Shown here: positions 36,401-47,623 of the stretch, piece by piece
Numbering within the stretch: position 1 is the stretch's first letter
Layout: every line of letters begins with the position of its first letter
DNA from: Nemertoderma westbladi
Lineage: Eukaryota > Xenacoelomorpha > Nemertodermatida > Nemertodermatidae
Assembly: GCA_032718475.1 (NCBI GenBank)
Contig: JAUCBJ010001086.1
Location: 1-64,000 of the forward strand
DNA: 64,000 nucleotides
Direction: 5' to 3'
Position numbers and translations under genes: made by a program
Notes under the pieces: generated by a model
Told to the model about the DNA's origin: nothing
What the model saw: only the letters and a program-made list of their open reading frames with translations
The model's database searches: none

Positions 36401-36959
36401 CCCGAATTGTAAATCCTTCGAAACGGATACTTTATTTTTAACGGTATTAAAAATTGAAACGCTCTGCCTAATGAAATTAAAAACCTAAATAATCAACATT
36501 GTTCTCACCTCCTCAACTTATTGTTTTTACATAATGTATAAATAAATATATATATCTATGTACAATATTAACGTCTTTCGTCTTTTATCAACGAAAAATT
36601 TTCAATGAAATTAATATTATATTAAAGTAATATAATGAAACAAACTGCTGAAGGCGGGGATGGCTGAAGTGGCCATCAAATAATGGAGAGGGTTATAAAT
36701 ATTATAAAAGACAATCGATAACTTATCAATAGCAAAGCAGTTCGGTTGCAAATCGGCCTCCAAAGTCATTTAGTTGGATTAGAAGATCAAACAGATGTGT
36801 CATCCTAATCTCTATTGAAACGCGGCGTTGTCATGGGGTTAGTGCTTACTATAACAAAGGCCAAAGAAAAAACGTTTATCTAACTCAAATCAAAATATCA
36901 AAAACATCACGTACAGACAGTTTTATCTTAGAAAGTGCTTACTTACACTGATAATGGAG
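33440..36959. other. Long noncoding stretch
   Basis: It is very AT-rich with no supported gene. Dispersed-repeat traces include a gtttattattttagttagaa word at about 34360 (related to 4226) and a segment around 35030-35380 ending with gtggctcgccccac, a word also present near 42350. Confidence 0.45.
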
Positions 36960-37704
36960 CACTAACAGGCGGAAATAGGACAATCGCCCCCTCGGACAAT
37001 TGCCCCCCAGATAATTGCCCCCCATATAATTGCGCCCCGGATAATTGCCCCCCGGACAATTCCCCCCGATATCTTTTTTAGAGAATATATTTTTAAATAT
37101 TGTAATCCTTTGAATGTTATCCAATGGATATCTGTAATGAAATTTATAATATTAACCTTGATCATCACATAATTAATTTTTAATTTTTATGTTTTTTTTT
37201 TCAAAATATTCAGGATTATTTTCAGGAATAATTTGATTGACATTGTGCTAGTTAGCTATAGCTTTTTTCATGACAGAATTGAATGCTTATTATTTTATTT
37301 TATATAATACCTCAGTTGGAAAATATCGAAATTATTGAGCAAATAAATTTATTGGCAAACATGAATTTTTTTAATTATATGAAAAATACTTGGCTATATA
37401 AAACTAGCTTTTAATGTTCTACTTTGGTAACATTGGAACTTGACTAACTTTGATAATTAGGAACGACTTTATTTATTTTCCAATTTTCCTCACGGGAAAT
37501 TTATTATTTGGTGGGTAAGTGTCATTGGGGGCAATTATCAGGGGGCAATAGTCCAAGGGGGCAATTGTCATCGGGGGGCAATAGTCCGGATGGGAATTTG
37601 TCCGGAGGCAATTGTCCAAGGGGCTATTGTACGGGGGGGGGGGGGGGTTGTACGGGGGTAATTGTAAGGGGGTCAATTGTCCTTTCACGGTAACACACTA
37701 ACAG
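36960..37704. mobile_element. Foldback element FB1, G/C-rich inverted ends, 9-bp duplication
   Basis: The exact 9-bp word cactaacag flanks the element at 36960-36968 and 37696-37704. The left end (36969-37075) has five C-rich units of the type ggacaattgcccccc. The right end (37508-37695) has the complementary units gggggcaattgtcc, more of them and more irregular, including a G run at 37626-37647. The outermost bases pair (aggacaat(c/t)g near both ends). The 430-bp middle is AT-rich and noncoding. The 9-bp duplication plus long repetitive inverted ends fits Foldback or Mutator-like non-autonomous elements. Confidence 0.8.
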
Positions 37705-37834
37705 ACAGTTCGTGTGTTGCAGTTTACCATTTGGAAATTACAATAAAAATATTTGTTGTCAGAAACTGTTTCAAAATATCTGTCGGACTGTTTCTTCAAA
37801 AGTAAATAAGCGAACCTATAGAAAGTGGTTTTAC

Positions 37835-37955
37835 AAGAGCGCATGACTTTCTGAGAAGACTCTAAGAGGTCGTTGACCTTAAGATACAGATAATCTTTAG
37901 AAACTCATGGGTGATAGGAGATGTAGCTGCACAATTTTATCTTACGACATAGATT
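37835..37955 (+). pseudogene. Ancient LINE-A C-terminal relic
   Basis: The sequence catgactttctgagaaga at 37842 and the following bases match the LINE-A segment encoding MTFLRRILKDTGLEDADDL, including catgggtgatagg near 37906. There are many substitutions and small indels. No tail or duplication is visible. Confidence 0.65.
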
Positions 37956-38044
37956 CACGAATTTAATTTCGTTTGCATTGCATCCATATTATATCCAAAT
38001 TTCCGATAAAATAATAAATAATTGCAAATTTAAAACTATTACAA

Positions 38045-38128
38045 CCTCCGATAGCTCAGATGGTAGAGCGGTGGACTGTAGTAGATGTTGTAATCCATAG
38101 GTCGCTGGTTCAAATCCGGCTCGGAGGA
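38045..38128 (+). tRNA. tRNA-Tyr (GUA) with 11-nt intron
   Basis: A full cloverleaf is visible. Acceptor CCTCCGA pairs with TCGGAGG, followed by discriminator A at 38128. The D-loop region TAGCTCAGATGGTAGAG forms the A box, and GGTTCAAATCC the B box. The anticodon GTA is at 38078-38080. The conserved intron position, one base 3' of the anticodon, is occupied by 11 nt (38082-38092), as in most eukaryotic tRNA-Tyr genes. No stem is disrupted, so it is likely functional; CCA is not encoded, as expected. Confidence 0.95.
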
Positions 38129-38135
38129 ATTAACC

Positions 38136-38140
38136 TTTTT
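38136..38140 (+). terminator. Pol III terminator of tRNA-Tyr
   Basis: A run of five T begins eight bases after the tRNA 3' end. Confidence 0.85.
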
Positions 38141-38874
38141 GTTTGTTCACAAAGACGTGACAATATTTCCACGTGAAATAGACAATTCCTGTCATCTTCC
38201 ACTCACATATGTAAAATCGTAACGCATTTCGGTTTATTTAATGTAGTTAGTCAAACAAAGTTTTTCTTTCGAATACTCTTTTTTTTTAATATAAATATTT
38301 ATCTTAAACTAAAGAGGTAAGCATTAGTCATTTAGTTAAGTAGTTTATATCACATATTGTTACATTTATACTTTTGTTATGTGAGTATCAGTTTCAACAG
38401 TATTACACTGCACTATTGTAATATATTAATGTTCCACCAGCCAGCAGGGAGGTGTGGACTTGTTGATTGGAACAGGTGGCACAGGTATGAATGCTCAGTT
38501 AATTATTCACCAAACAGCTCCATTTATATTGACAACATCAATCAGCCAATCAAAGCTAGAGTTTTTATGACTGTTGATTTATGGTTGGTTAATTATGTTT
38601 ATGTGGGTTGGGGTTAATGGTCAATATTTACAGGGAGTAATACTGTAGTTCAGGCGCTGTATAGCCAAACAATAGGCAACATTGCAAGAAGAACAAATAA
38701 TAATCAATATTTTACTGCTGATGCGCTTATAACTTGGGCTACAGATTCTATTATGAAACGATGGAGTTATAAAATTGCGTTTTTTTTCAGAATAAAATAT
38801 ATACGGTATATATGGCAACATTTTCCTTATTGTTTTCACACTGTATAGGTTTGCAATATTCAGGATCCGCTAAT
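38141..38874. other. Noncoding stretch
   Basis: No gene is supported. The first bases are the tRNA 3' flank. Confidence 0.5.
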
Positions 38875-39001
38875 GGTTAATCGTAAGCCATCTCATTCTC
38901 CACGACATTTACCGCATAGCACAAGAAATCTCCTCACAAGAGATCAGGCTTAGTTACAGACGTTACGTAATGTAACCTAAAACTTTATGGATCATATCAG
39001 C
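38875..39001 (+). pseudogene. LINE-D relic, left part (split by FB2)
   Basis: A reading of ILHDIYRIAQE near 38900 corresponds to the IIVDMYRTTRVPQ block before the RT domain in LINE-A. The DNA word aacctaaaactttatgg (38974-38990) matches the LINE-A segment encoding NLTLYG. The homology stops at 39001 and resumes at 40158, so the foldback element entered here. It is heavily decayed. Confidence 0.6.
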
Positions 39002-40166
39002 GGATCTAGGACACTTCCCCCCCCGGACACTCCCCCCCCCCCCCCGCCCACGTAGGACACTTCCCCCCCGGACACTTGCCCCCCGGACACTTCCCCCCCA
39101 GTTAAAGTGTTAAAATTAATCTGGGTGCATCAAAGCAATAAACAAAAGTTAAAGATGGTTACAGGACAAGTTGTATCTAGACAAGTTTTTTCAAAATTAT
39201 AAAAGAAACATTTTTATAGTTTGTTTGTTTTCATTTAATTGGGGGCTGCCGCCCCCAAACCCCTGCTTCTTTTCTTGGGGGCTGCCGCCCCCGAACCCCG
39301 GCATTTCCCTGTGTGCCAGTGGTGAAAGACTTAAGACCACTTTGAAATAATTAATTCATGTTTGTATCATAAGATAATAAATTGACTAAGCCTAAAGTAG
39401 GAGCTGTATTGAATGTTAACCAAATTAATATGTAAATATTACTACAATATTACATAATTCAACAAAATCCTATTATATTAAAAATATTGCAAGTAACCAG
39501 GAAATTTAATATGTAGTGTGTATAATATCTATATACATAGTATGTATAGCAATATGTATATCAATATGTAATGGAACACAGAATACAGGTCGACGCATGC
39601 CGATTTTACCCTGGAGAGGTATAATTTTGATTGCAACAATAATATTCATCCCCATCTGCTACAATTTGAAGAAGACTATTACTTAATAATACCTATAATT
39701 AAAACAATTAATTATTATAATTCTATAGTTAATAAAAACAGTATATCATTCGGGGGATGGAATTTATAGGTCATCTAATTAATTGTTTAAAGATTAGCAA
39801 ACAATACAATGTAATTGCATTGATAAAACCCATAAATAAAACTTGGATATAAAATGTAAAATCGGGATGCAAAAGATCACTTTCTGAGCTACGAAAGGAA
39901 AATTGGATACAACTTGTCTGGATACAAGCGGTCAGTTTACCTTACAAAATGAAAAATACGAATGTGCGAAGTTAAGAACGGTGGGGGGGGGGGGTGTCTG
40001 GGGGGAATTGTCTGGGGGGGAAGTGTCCGGGGGGAAGTGTCTGGGGGGGAAGTGTCCGGGGGGGAAGTGTCCGGGGGGGAAGTGTCCTACTTGAGCAGGG
40101 GGAACTGTCCGGGGGGGGGGGGGGGGGGGGGTGACCGAGGGGGAAGTGTCCGAACACCATATCAGC
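38993..40166. mobile_element. Foldback element FB2, G/C-rich inverted ends, 9-bp duplication
   Basis: The exact 9-bp word catatcagc lies at 38993-39001 and 40158-40166. The left end (39002-39102) is built of ggacacttccccccc units and the right end (39984-40157) of the complementary ggggggaagtgtcc units. Outermost ggacacttccccc matches on both sides. Inside is a direct repeat of a hairpin-forming word gggggctgccgcccc at 39240 and 39278; the rest is AT-rich and noncoding. The same 9-bp duplication length and architecture occur in FB1 and FB3, with a different repeat unit. Confidence 0.85.
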
Positions 40167-40870
40167 CTGATTTCCATTGCTGCTAAGCTATTCAACAGAA
40201 TAATGTTTAACCGCATAAGGGATCCCGTTGTAATGCTCCCGCCTATGCCCTGTATCCTGGAACCCATTCTGGAACTTCAGTGGATCATTGAAGAACTGTC
40301 TACAATGGAGATAGTGTGATAGATGTTTAATATTATAGAGTTTAATGATAGAGTTTAATGTCAGAAACATTCGATGGTGTTCGAAGACTCAGCATTTCAG
40401 AACAAGCAGCCATGTTGGTCTATTTGCCACGGCAAAGACCAAAATCCAGACGGCAAACTTGGTCATTGTGAGTTCAGTCGATGTATGTCCTGGATGGTCA
40501 CGTAAACGGAGATCTGCTGCGAAGACCTCAGGAGACCTAAAGGCGATGCGTGGTCTGTATTAAATAAACTAAGAAGGGTCAGGAAAAAGGACCTGGAATC
40601 ATCTTCTCTGAAGGTAATTTTACCCTGCCCGCGCTATGCGGTAGATGTTTGTCACTTACTGCGGAATGCATCAGGCCCCAAGCGGTGCACCAGGACCTTG
40701 CGCAGGTTTCATGGCATAAAATATAATACGCTCACTTCTTAACAAACAAGGCATTGACAATCTCGGTAGTGACCGAAAATTAAATCCCATTATTACCCTG
40801 CAGGTATTGGGGATGATACTTGCTGGCCACTTGGTGTATTATCTTGTTCTATTGCAGACGGCAGTCATGA
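40158..40870 (+). pseudogene. LINE-D relic, right part
   Basis: The translation SLISIAAKLFNRIMFNRIRDP (40167-40229) continues the RT fingers interrupted at 39001, followed by EPILELQWIIEELS. Further on, KRCTRTLRRFHGIKYN (40682-40732) matches the LINE-A FTRMLRRVHCVKYN block. Large parts between are missing or unreadable. It is related to LINE-A but more diverged. Confidence 0.7.
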
Positions 40871-41034
40871 GGAAACTTGCTGGTAAATGTCATTGACATT
40901 CCTGAGATGTCTGTTACAGTAGAAGACACGTAGGTGTATTCTAGCAGATGGATTGTGGAATTACATGATGGATGTTGGACTGTATGGAGGTTTTGCGTTG
41001 TGGGGCCGGTTGACCGCCCTAGTTGTATGACCGA

Positions 41035-41049
41035 TGTAGGTCTACGTAT
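41035..41049. repeat. Target-site duplication of LINE-A copy G (tail side)
   Basis: The 15-bp word tgtaggtctacgtat is exactly repeated at 41136-41150. Confidence 0.9.
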
Positions 41050-41135
41050 ACTACTACTACTAGGATCGGCATGCTGCATTGCAGCTGCATTTTTAAGAAT
41101 GCTGTGCCGGCTTGTCAACAAAAGGTGCCGGCTTG
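41050..41135 (-). mobile_element. LINE-A copy G: minimal 3'-end insertion
   Basis: Only about 86 bp is present. It holds the (TAG)n tail on the left, the short 3' untranslated segment and the last codons of the ORF (reverse strand), plus an 11-bp repeat, gtgccggcttg, at the truncated end. It is flanked by an exact 15-bp duplication. It is among the shortest recognisable LINE insertions in the window. Confidence 0.88.
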
Positions 41136-41150
41136 TGTAGGTCTACGTAT
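41136..41150. repeat. Target-site duplication of LINE-A copy G (5' side)
   Basis: This is an exact 15-bp match to 41035-41049. Confidence 0.9.
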
Positions 41151-42689
41151 GCACGTATATGAAACGTAAAGGAACATATTTTTGCATGGATATTTGGATA
41201 TATTAGTAATAATAATTAATAATATAGAGATGCAAATAATATTATATTATATTTAATTATTTATTATTGTATAGAACGGAACATAAAGTATTTGATATTT
41301 GATAAAGATAGATGTTTGATTTTTTACCGAGAACCATTTCAATACATAAAGTTAAACCAAACTTATTCTGACAATTTTATTATGGGAGAGAAAATAATTC
41401 AACCATTATTTTGTAAGTTAGAAACACGATGTGGTATATGTATAACAATTGTTTAAGCAAATGCAATTTGGGCAAATTTGGGCATTTCCGCATGAAGCGC
41501 AAATTTATGCGGAGGGATGGATATAATGTATGCAGTTAGAATCCATGGTAGCAAACGCAAATGCACATATACTTATATAAAAGAACATATCTTATATACA
41601 AAAATAATATTAATGAAAAGTGATGTTGAGAATGAGAATGAGAAAAAAGTTTTTAAAATTACCAGTCAGTAAATATATAATAGTTAATAACAATATACAA
41701 TTATAATAAAGTAAAGCATAATGAGACCCTCCATACAATAATTTCAATTTGAAATTATTTATTATTTAAAAATTAAAAGTCATAGATGGATCTACAAACT
41801 ACAAAAATACAAATTATGATGCAAAATTTGTATCTGAACAAGTGAAAAGACTTCCCACAGTATTCCCTCTAACAAGAGAATTTACTCGGTGGGAAAGGGT
41901 TTCTTATCAGCCTATTACAACCTGTTTCTACGCAGGGTTTCCTCCAGTCAGATTCATCCGAGCTGCAGCGACATCTTGTGTTGCAGATGTGAAACTATTA
42001 AACTAGCACGCTAAATTAATCTGACACACTATTTTATTTGTGTCATGTTTGGTTGAAATTAATTAGCATTGTATTTTGCTGGTTCAATAATTGTAGTAAA
42101 CACTTTCGTGGGGCATCGCGCAGCACGCGAACTTGAGCAAGTTCAAAACAAGTTAGATTTGATCTGGAGTCAAAAGTTCGAGAGATATTTGCCCGTAACT
42201 TGGTTACAATTTTCAAAAGTTATTTACGAATGAATTTTTCATTACAGACAGACAGACGGACAGACAGACGGAGAGACAGACAGACGGACATAAAATTTTG
42301 CCCTATTTACTAATTATAATTGTGCGCTAAGGCTCGCCTTTACTGCGTGGCTCGCCCCACATAGTCTTTCTGGGAAAAAGTGTTTGAACGTTAATATTAA
42401 CTCCCGTTCAATATAACACCAATGGAAAGACAATAATATTATCTGTCAGATATGTGCACCAACTTTTAATAAGAAGAAACGCAACGAAAGCGTTGCGAGA
42501 AAGGAAACATTTTCCCTGAAATTTGTATGGATTTGCAGATGGTCAGTTTACTGAAAGTTCGATTAAATCGATATTTCGGAGAGCTAAAGAAATTCAGAAA
42601 ATATAGAAATTTCAAATAATGAAAAAAATAACTTTTTTTGTCCGACTTTTAATCCGCATTTCAGAGGAATAGTAAAATGCTTTTTACTT
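41151..42689. other. Noncoding stretch with (CAGA)n microsatellite
   Basis: A cagacagacagacgg-type run lies at 42246-42291. It is followed by ggctcgcc words near 42335-42360 shared with about 35360, which suggests an old SINE-like repeat. No gene is supported. Confidence 0.45.
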
Positions 42690-43400
42690 TTCGAGGGAAT
42701 GGGGCGGATTACATTATTTATCACATGGTAAAAAAGTATAACTTTTTCACCATGCTCGAGGCATTTTATTTATCGAGTACCATTGAGGTTAATAAAGGGT
42801 CGTGAGAATATTGAAAAAAAAAAATGTTCTACGTTTTTTTCCCATGTAATACGTAATTTTATTCTTAAATTGGTACTTTTTGTTGCTCAATTCTTTAATA
42901 AAACATAGAGCGATATAGTGTTACCTACAGTATTCTGCGTTCAGTATTCTGCAGTATTCTACTACTGTAGGCCTATATTGCTTCCACAGTTACGGTGATT
43001 CAAATTATTGTACTCTTTAACTCCCGATGCTGCCTTACTTGATGTTAAATAATTTACTTTTCTCGAATATTTATTACGTAACTAGAGAGCCGCTTAACAA
43101 CATAAACCAATATTGGATATTGAGTTCCGTTTTGGATTTCGTCTTTCAGACACTAAAGTTGCAATAACTTTTGTGTGTGTCAATGGATTTTGCTCAAATT
43201 ACGTGCCAACCTTTTCTACACTAAATGTATTAATTTACTTTTTCCCCGGAAAAAAATAAAATCAATGCAATCCTATGGGTTAGTTTATATAATAAATCAA
43301 TACTTTAAATCATATTCCTTTTTCTCCCGATTTTAGAATATATTCCAGCAAATAAGTAACTATTTAAGAATAAAAATACATCGTTTTAGTAAAAGATGTT
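42690..43400 (-). repeat. Rep-A copy 2 (reverse orientation)
   Basis: The reverse complement matches the 6030-6640 and 63035-63620 blocks along its length, including the aaatcgggagaaaaag, ccaaaacggaactcaatatc and ttacgtaataaatattcga landmarks. It has small indels throughout and no coding content. Confidence 0.7.
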
Positions 43401-43926
43401 GTTTTCTTTAAAAATTTACTTTTGAATTAGAATTTAACGTAACTAATGGCCAACTTGAGGTGATTGATCGTCAATTTGCACCAATGTCTAATTTATAATA
43501 CTACTGTAGTAGGTCTAGCTACTATAATATATAAACTTTACTTTATCAGCGAATAAGATATAGGCCTACCAGTAAGATGACCAAATAAAAAGTCGATTAA
43601 ATTAGCTCCTGGATCAAAATATATATTTACTAAAGATTTTAATGCTAAATTTATTATTAAAATTACCAACGTAAAAAAAAGAAACAGTCGGCCGAGGCCG
43701 GAGGCGACCAGAAGGCTCCTCTTTCGATAGCTGTTACCCGACGGTAGGGGTGGGCGCTACTCATACTATATCCCAAGATTTGCTCCCAGTTATTTAACCC
43801 TATTAAACCCAGCGGGGGGGTCAATATGACGCCCCCCGTGGTTTTTTTATTATAATTCTGAAACAAACGCAGTTGGGAATCTGAAATTTTATGACTTTTC
43901 CGAAAAATCGATTGTCTTCCTAGTAG
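43401..43926. other. Noncoding spacer
   Basis: No gene is supported. A G7 and a C6 run near 43813 and 43831 form a local inverted pair (cccagcggggggg / ccccccgtgg). Confidence 0.45.
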
Positions 43927-46722
43927 TGAAAACCGTTTTCAAAAATATTGGGTATTTTTCGAGTTATAGCACCATTTTTTAACCCTACTTTTGGCACTTT
44001 TTTTGAGACGTTTTTTGAAAATTACATTTCATTAAATATGAATTGTAACATCTCTATTTTTGATTTACACCGGTTTTTTGGTGTTAGAAATTGGATGGAA
44101 TTCATATAAATTGATTTAGAAATTTGAAACTTGTTTTTTTCGGTGAGTGCCAAATTTTGGTGCCAGCACCAAATTTTGAAATATGTCAATTTTGTAAATT
44201 GATTGTTTGAAACTTGTTTTTTCACGCAATTGGGGTTTTTTGGGGTTCTGGATTCGATGAAATATATACGTGTTGCACCAAGCGTATCAAACTTGTATTT
44301 TTTTGTGCTGTGTGCAAATTTTGGTGCTAGCACGAAATTTTGAAAATCCATTCAATAGATAAAATTGCTTGTGACAATTTATTTCTTGCGTTTTAGAGGT
44401 TTATGGCTGTTCTGAATTCAATGGAATATATAATTATCGAACTAGACATCTCAAACTTGTATTTTTCGGATGTGGGTGCAAAATGTGGTGCTAGCACCAA
44501 ATTTTGAAAACCATCAAATATATCAATTGATTGTGTCACCTTGTTTCTTGCGTTATACGGGTTTGTGATGGTTCTGAATTTAATGGAATCAGTAAAAATT
44601 TCATAAGAGTTCTCAAACTTGTATTTTTCGCCGGTGGGTGAAAATTGTTGTGCCAGCACCAAATTTTGGAAAATATGCAAATTGATCAGTAGATAGTATC
44701 ACCTTGTTTCTTGCGTTATACGGGTTTATGAGGGTCCTCAATCCGATGGAATCAATAAAAACAGCACTGGACATCGCAAAATTGTACTTTTTGGTGATGG
44801 GTATGAAATTTGGTCCTAGCACCAAAATTTGCCAAATTACGCCGAAAAATACAAGTAGCAATGATCTGGCATATTAGAAATGTATTCCATTAGAATCAGC
44901 GCCCTCGAAAACCTGAAAATGTGAATTTATAGCATCGTATAAGTGAATTAAAAATTTTGTGTTCTAACTGAAAAGTGCTGGTTACTTGTTTTTTTCATTT
45001 TTTTCCTACGCAGAGAGGACTAAACAGCCATTTATAGTAATCATATCATTTTTAAATATTTTCCAATGTATTTTACACCCCAGAAAACCGGATAGTTCTT
45101 TTTACAGAACACAGCAGAACACAGTAGAACACAGCAGAACACAATAGAATACAGGCGGAACATAGGCGAACACAGCTGTAATTAAAATCTACACCAAAAA
45201 ATAACACACTTGGGAAAGTACCGGACTTAATCATACAACTGTAAGATGTCAATTACATATTTAAATTAAATGGCGGTTTTCCATATCCTCCAAAATAAAT
45301 TACCTGATCAGAGTTGCCCGATCAGCTGTTCGGTTAGGCCTGTACTGCTGTACCTGTTACTACAGTACTAGTCCAGCAGTCTGCCTGTCAGCCTGTTCCA
45401 GTACTACAGTAGGCCTAGTGCTGTAGCAGTGTAGAGACATGTACAGACTGACAGACTGTACATTGTACAGGCAGACAGATGTAGGCATTTACCGGCAATT
45501 ACCGGGCACAGTGTAGAGTATATTACCAATGTACTGATATAGGCCTACTCAGCTACCGGTACTGTACTGCTGTAGAACTAACCAACTCTCCATGGTTACA
45601 GGATAATGAGAAGTAATTTATTTTGGAGGATATGGAAAACCGCCATTTAATTTAAATATGTAATTGACATCTTACAGTTGTATGATTAAATCCGGTACTT
45701 TCCCAAGTGTGTTATTTTTTGGTGTAGATTTTAATTACAGCTGTGTTCGCCTATGTTCCGCCTGTATTCTATTGTGTTCTACTGTGTTCTGCTGTGTTCT
45801 GTAAAAAGATATATCCCAGAAAACCTGTATTGAAAAATAATTAGCCGAAAATGTAACTTTCAAATTTTGTGAAAATTGTGCACTACTTGTAATTTTGGTG
45901 CCGCAATATAACCACCCCAGTACATTTTTTCGAAATTTTTTTTTTCGGTCGGATCCAGACAAGTGATACCTACGTACAAACAAAAAATCAGAGGTTTTCG
46001 TAAATATTTGTAGATTTTAGATGCTGATACATTTCTAATTTTCCAGATCATTGCAACTCGTATTTTTCGGCAATATGGTATATTTTGGTGCTACAGTAGC
46101 ACTAAATTTCGTACCCATCACGAAGAAATACATGTTTGGAATGTCCAGTGCTGTTTTAATTGATTCCATCGGATTCAGGACCCTCATAAACCCGTAGGCC
46201 TATAACGCAAGAAACAAGATGATAATTGATCAATTACCATATTGATCAATTTGCTTATTTTTAAAAATTTGGTGCTGGCACAAAAAATTTTACCCAACGC
46301 CGAAAAATACAAGATGGTGAACTCTTATCCAATTTTTACTTATTCCATTGAATTCAGATCCTACACCAACCCAAATAACTCAAGAAACAAGTTGACACAA
46401 TCAATTTATATTTGAAACCATATCAGAAAGCAGAACCCAAACAAAACCCCTATTGCGCAAAAACAGGTTCAAACATTCAATTTACAAAGTTGACAATTAG
46501 AAAATTTGGTGCTGGCACCAAAATATGGCACCCGCCGAAGGAAACAAGTTTGTAATTTCTAGCTTATTTTATATGAATTCCATCTAATTGCGAACACCAG
46601 AAAACGGTTTAAATCCAAAATAGAGATGTTACAATTCATATTTCTTGAAATGTAATTTTCAAAAAATGTCCTAAAAAAGTTCCAAAAGTGGATTAAAAAA
46701 TGGTGATGTAACTCGAAAGTTT
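43927..46722. repeat. Large inverted repeat built from the 163-bp unit
   Basis: The left arm, about 43927-45303, is inversely repeated in 45610-46722 around a spacer of about 300 bp. Inner parts (45085-45303 versus 45610-45820) are nearly identical. Outer parts are weaker but clear (for example the caccattttttaa and gaattgtaacatctctattttt words near both outer ends). The left arm has five 163-bp units with ggtgc-agcacc cores at about 44160, 44326, 44488, 44650 and 44814; the right arm has a partly deleted set. The arms resemble the left third of the piggyBac-like element at 29.4 kb. No terminal duplication is found. Confidence 0.8.
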
Positions 46723-46885
46723 TCACGAACCCACACTTTTTCTTACTTATACTGCACAGTACTGTTGCAAACCACCTTTAGTCAGACAGATACCGGTACG
46801 CTGTTATACTGTCATAGGCCTATCATAACCATTTATTCTTGTAAAGATGGTTTGGTTTATTATTTTGGTTAGGGTTAGTTGGTCA

Positions 46886-46919
46886 GGCCTCAACCATCAT
46901 ACCATAATTAAAACTGTCA
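46886..46919. repeat. Left arm of a short palindrome split by hAT-1
   Basis: ggcctcaacc at 46886 and aattaaaactgtca at 46906-46919 are matched in inverse order at 57767-57792 (tgacagttttaatt, ggttgaggcc). Without the hAT insertion the two arms would lie within about 110 bp. Confidence 0.65.
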
Positions 46920-47623
46920 TGTAACCCTAACCCTACTGCAGTACTGCCCTAAGCAGGGCTGGCAAAGTAGGATTTTTAGCACCTAGGTTTTTTAGGTTTT
47001 TTTTAAATCACCTACTTTTGAAAATTTCATCAAAAATAGGTTTTTTAGTTAAATTTACTTTAAAATACAGAAATAGGGATACTGTACTTTACTTTGCCTT
47101 TTGGTACAACTTTGCCCGATATTTTCTTGATCAACATAAACACTATTTGTCAGCAATTAATTAATTAATTAATAATTAATTTTTGTATTGCACTACTGTA
47201 TAGCTGTTTAGAGATTTTTGTGTGAATTGAAGGTTTAGACGGACCGCATTTAATAGGAGATTCTAACAGTATACATTTTATAGCTGTAGGCCAGGCTGCA
47301 ATTGGCAGAATGGAGTCCAAAAATCGCACAGCGTTGTGCACATATTTGAAATAGTGCACGGTAAAGCACGCGGAATTGAAATAAAAGTGCGCGGAATTAT
47401 GTGAAAGACAACAAAAGTGCGCAGTAATCTGTGCAAAATATCAAAAGTCATAAAGTGCGCGGACCAGCGGATGAGGTGTAAAAAGTTTACGTGCATGCAA
47501 AGTGATAAAAAAAATTTGCCACAAAAAATTTCGCTCGCTTCGCCCACGTTTCTTTGTATTTTGCATTGTCAGATTGCTCAAATGTCTAAATTTCGCTCAC
47601 TTTGAGTTTTGCTCGTGTTTCTT

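Noticed and set aside
39932-40267. Proline- and glycine-rich reading frames
   Set aside because: They are translations of the G/C-rich units of the foldback element FB2, not proteins.
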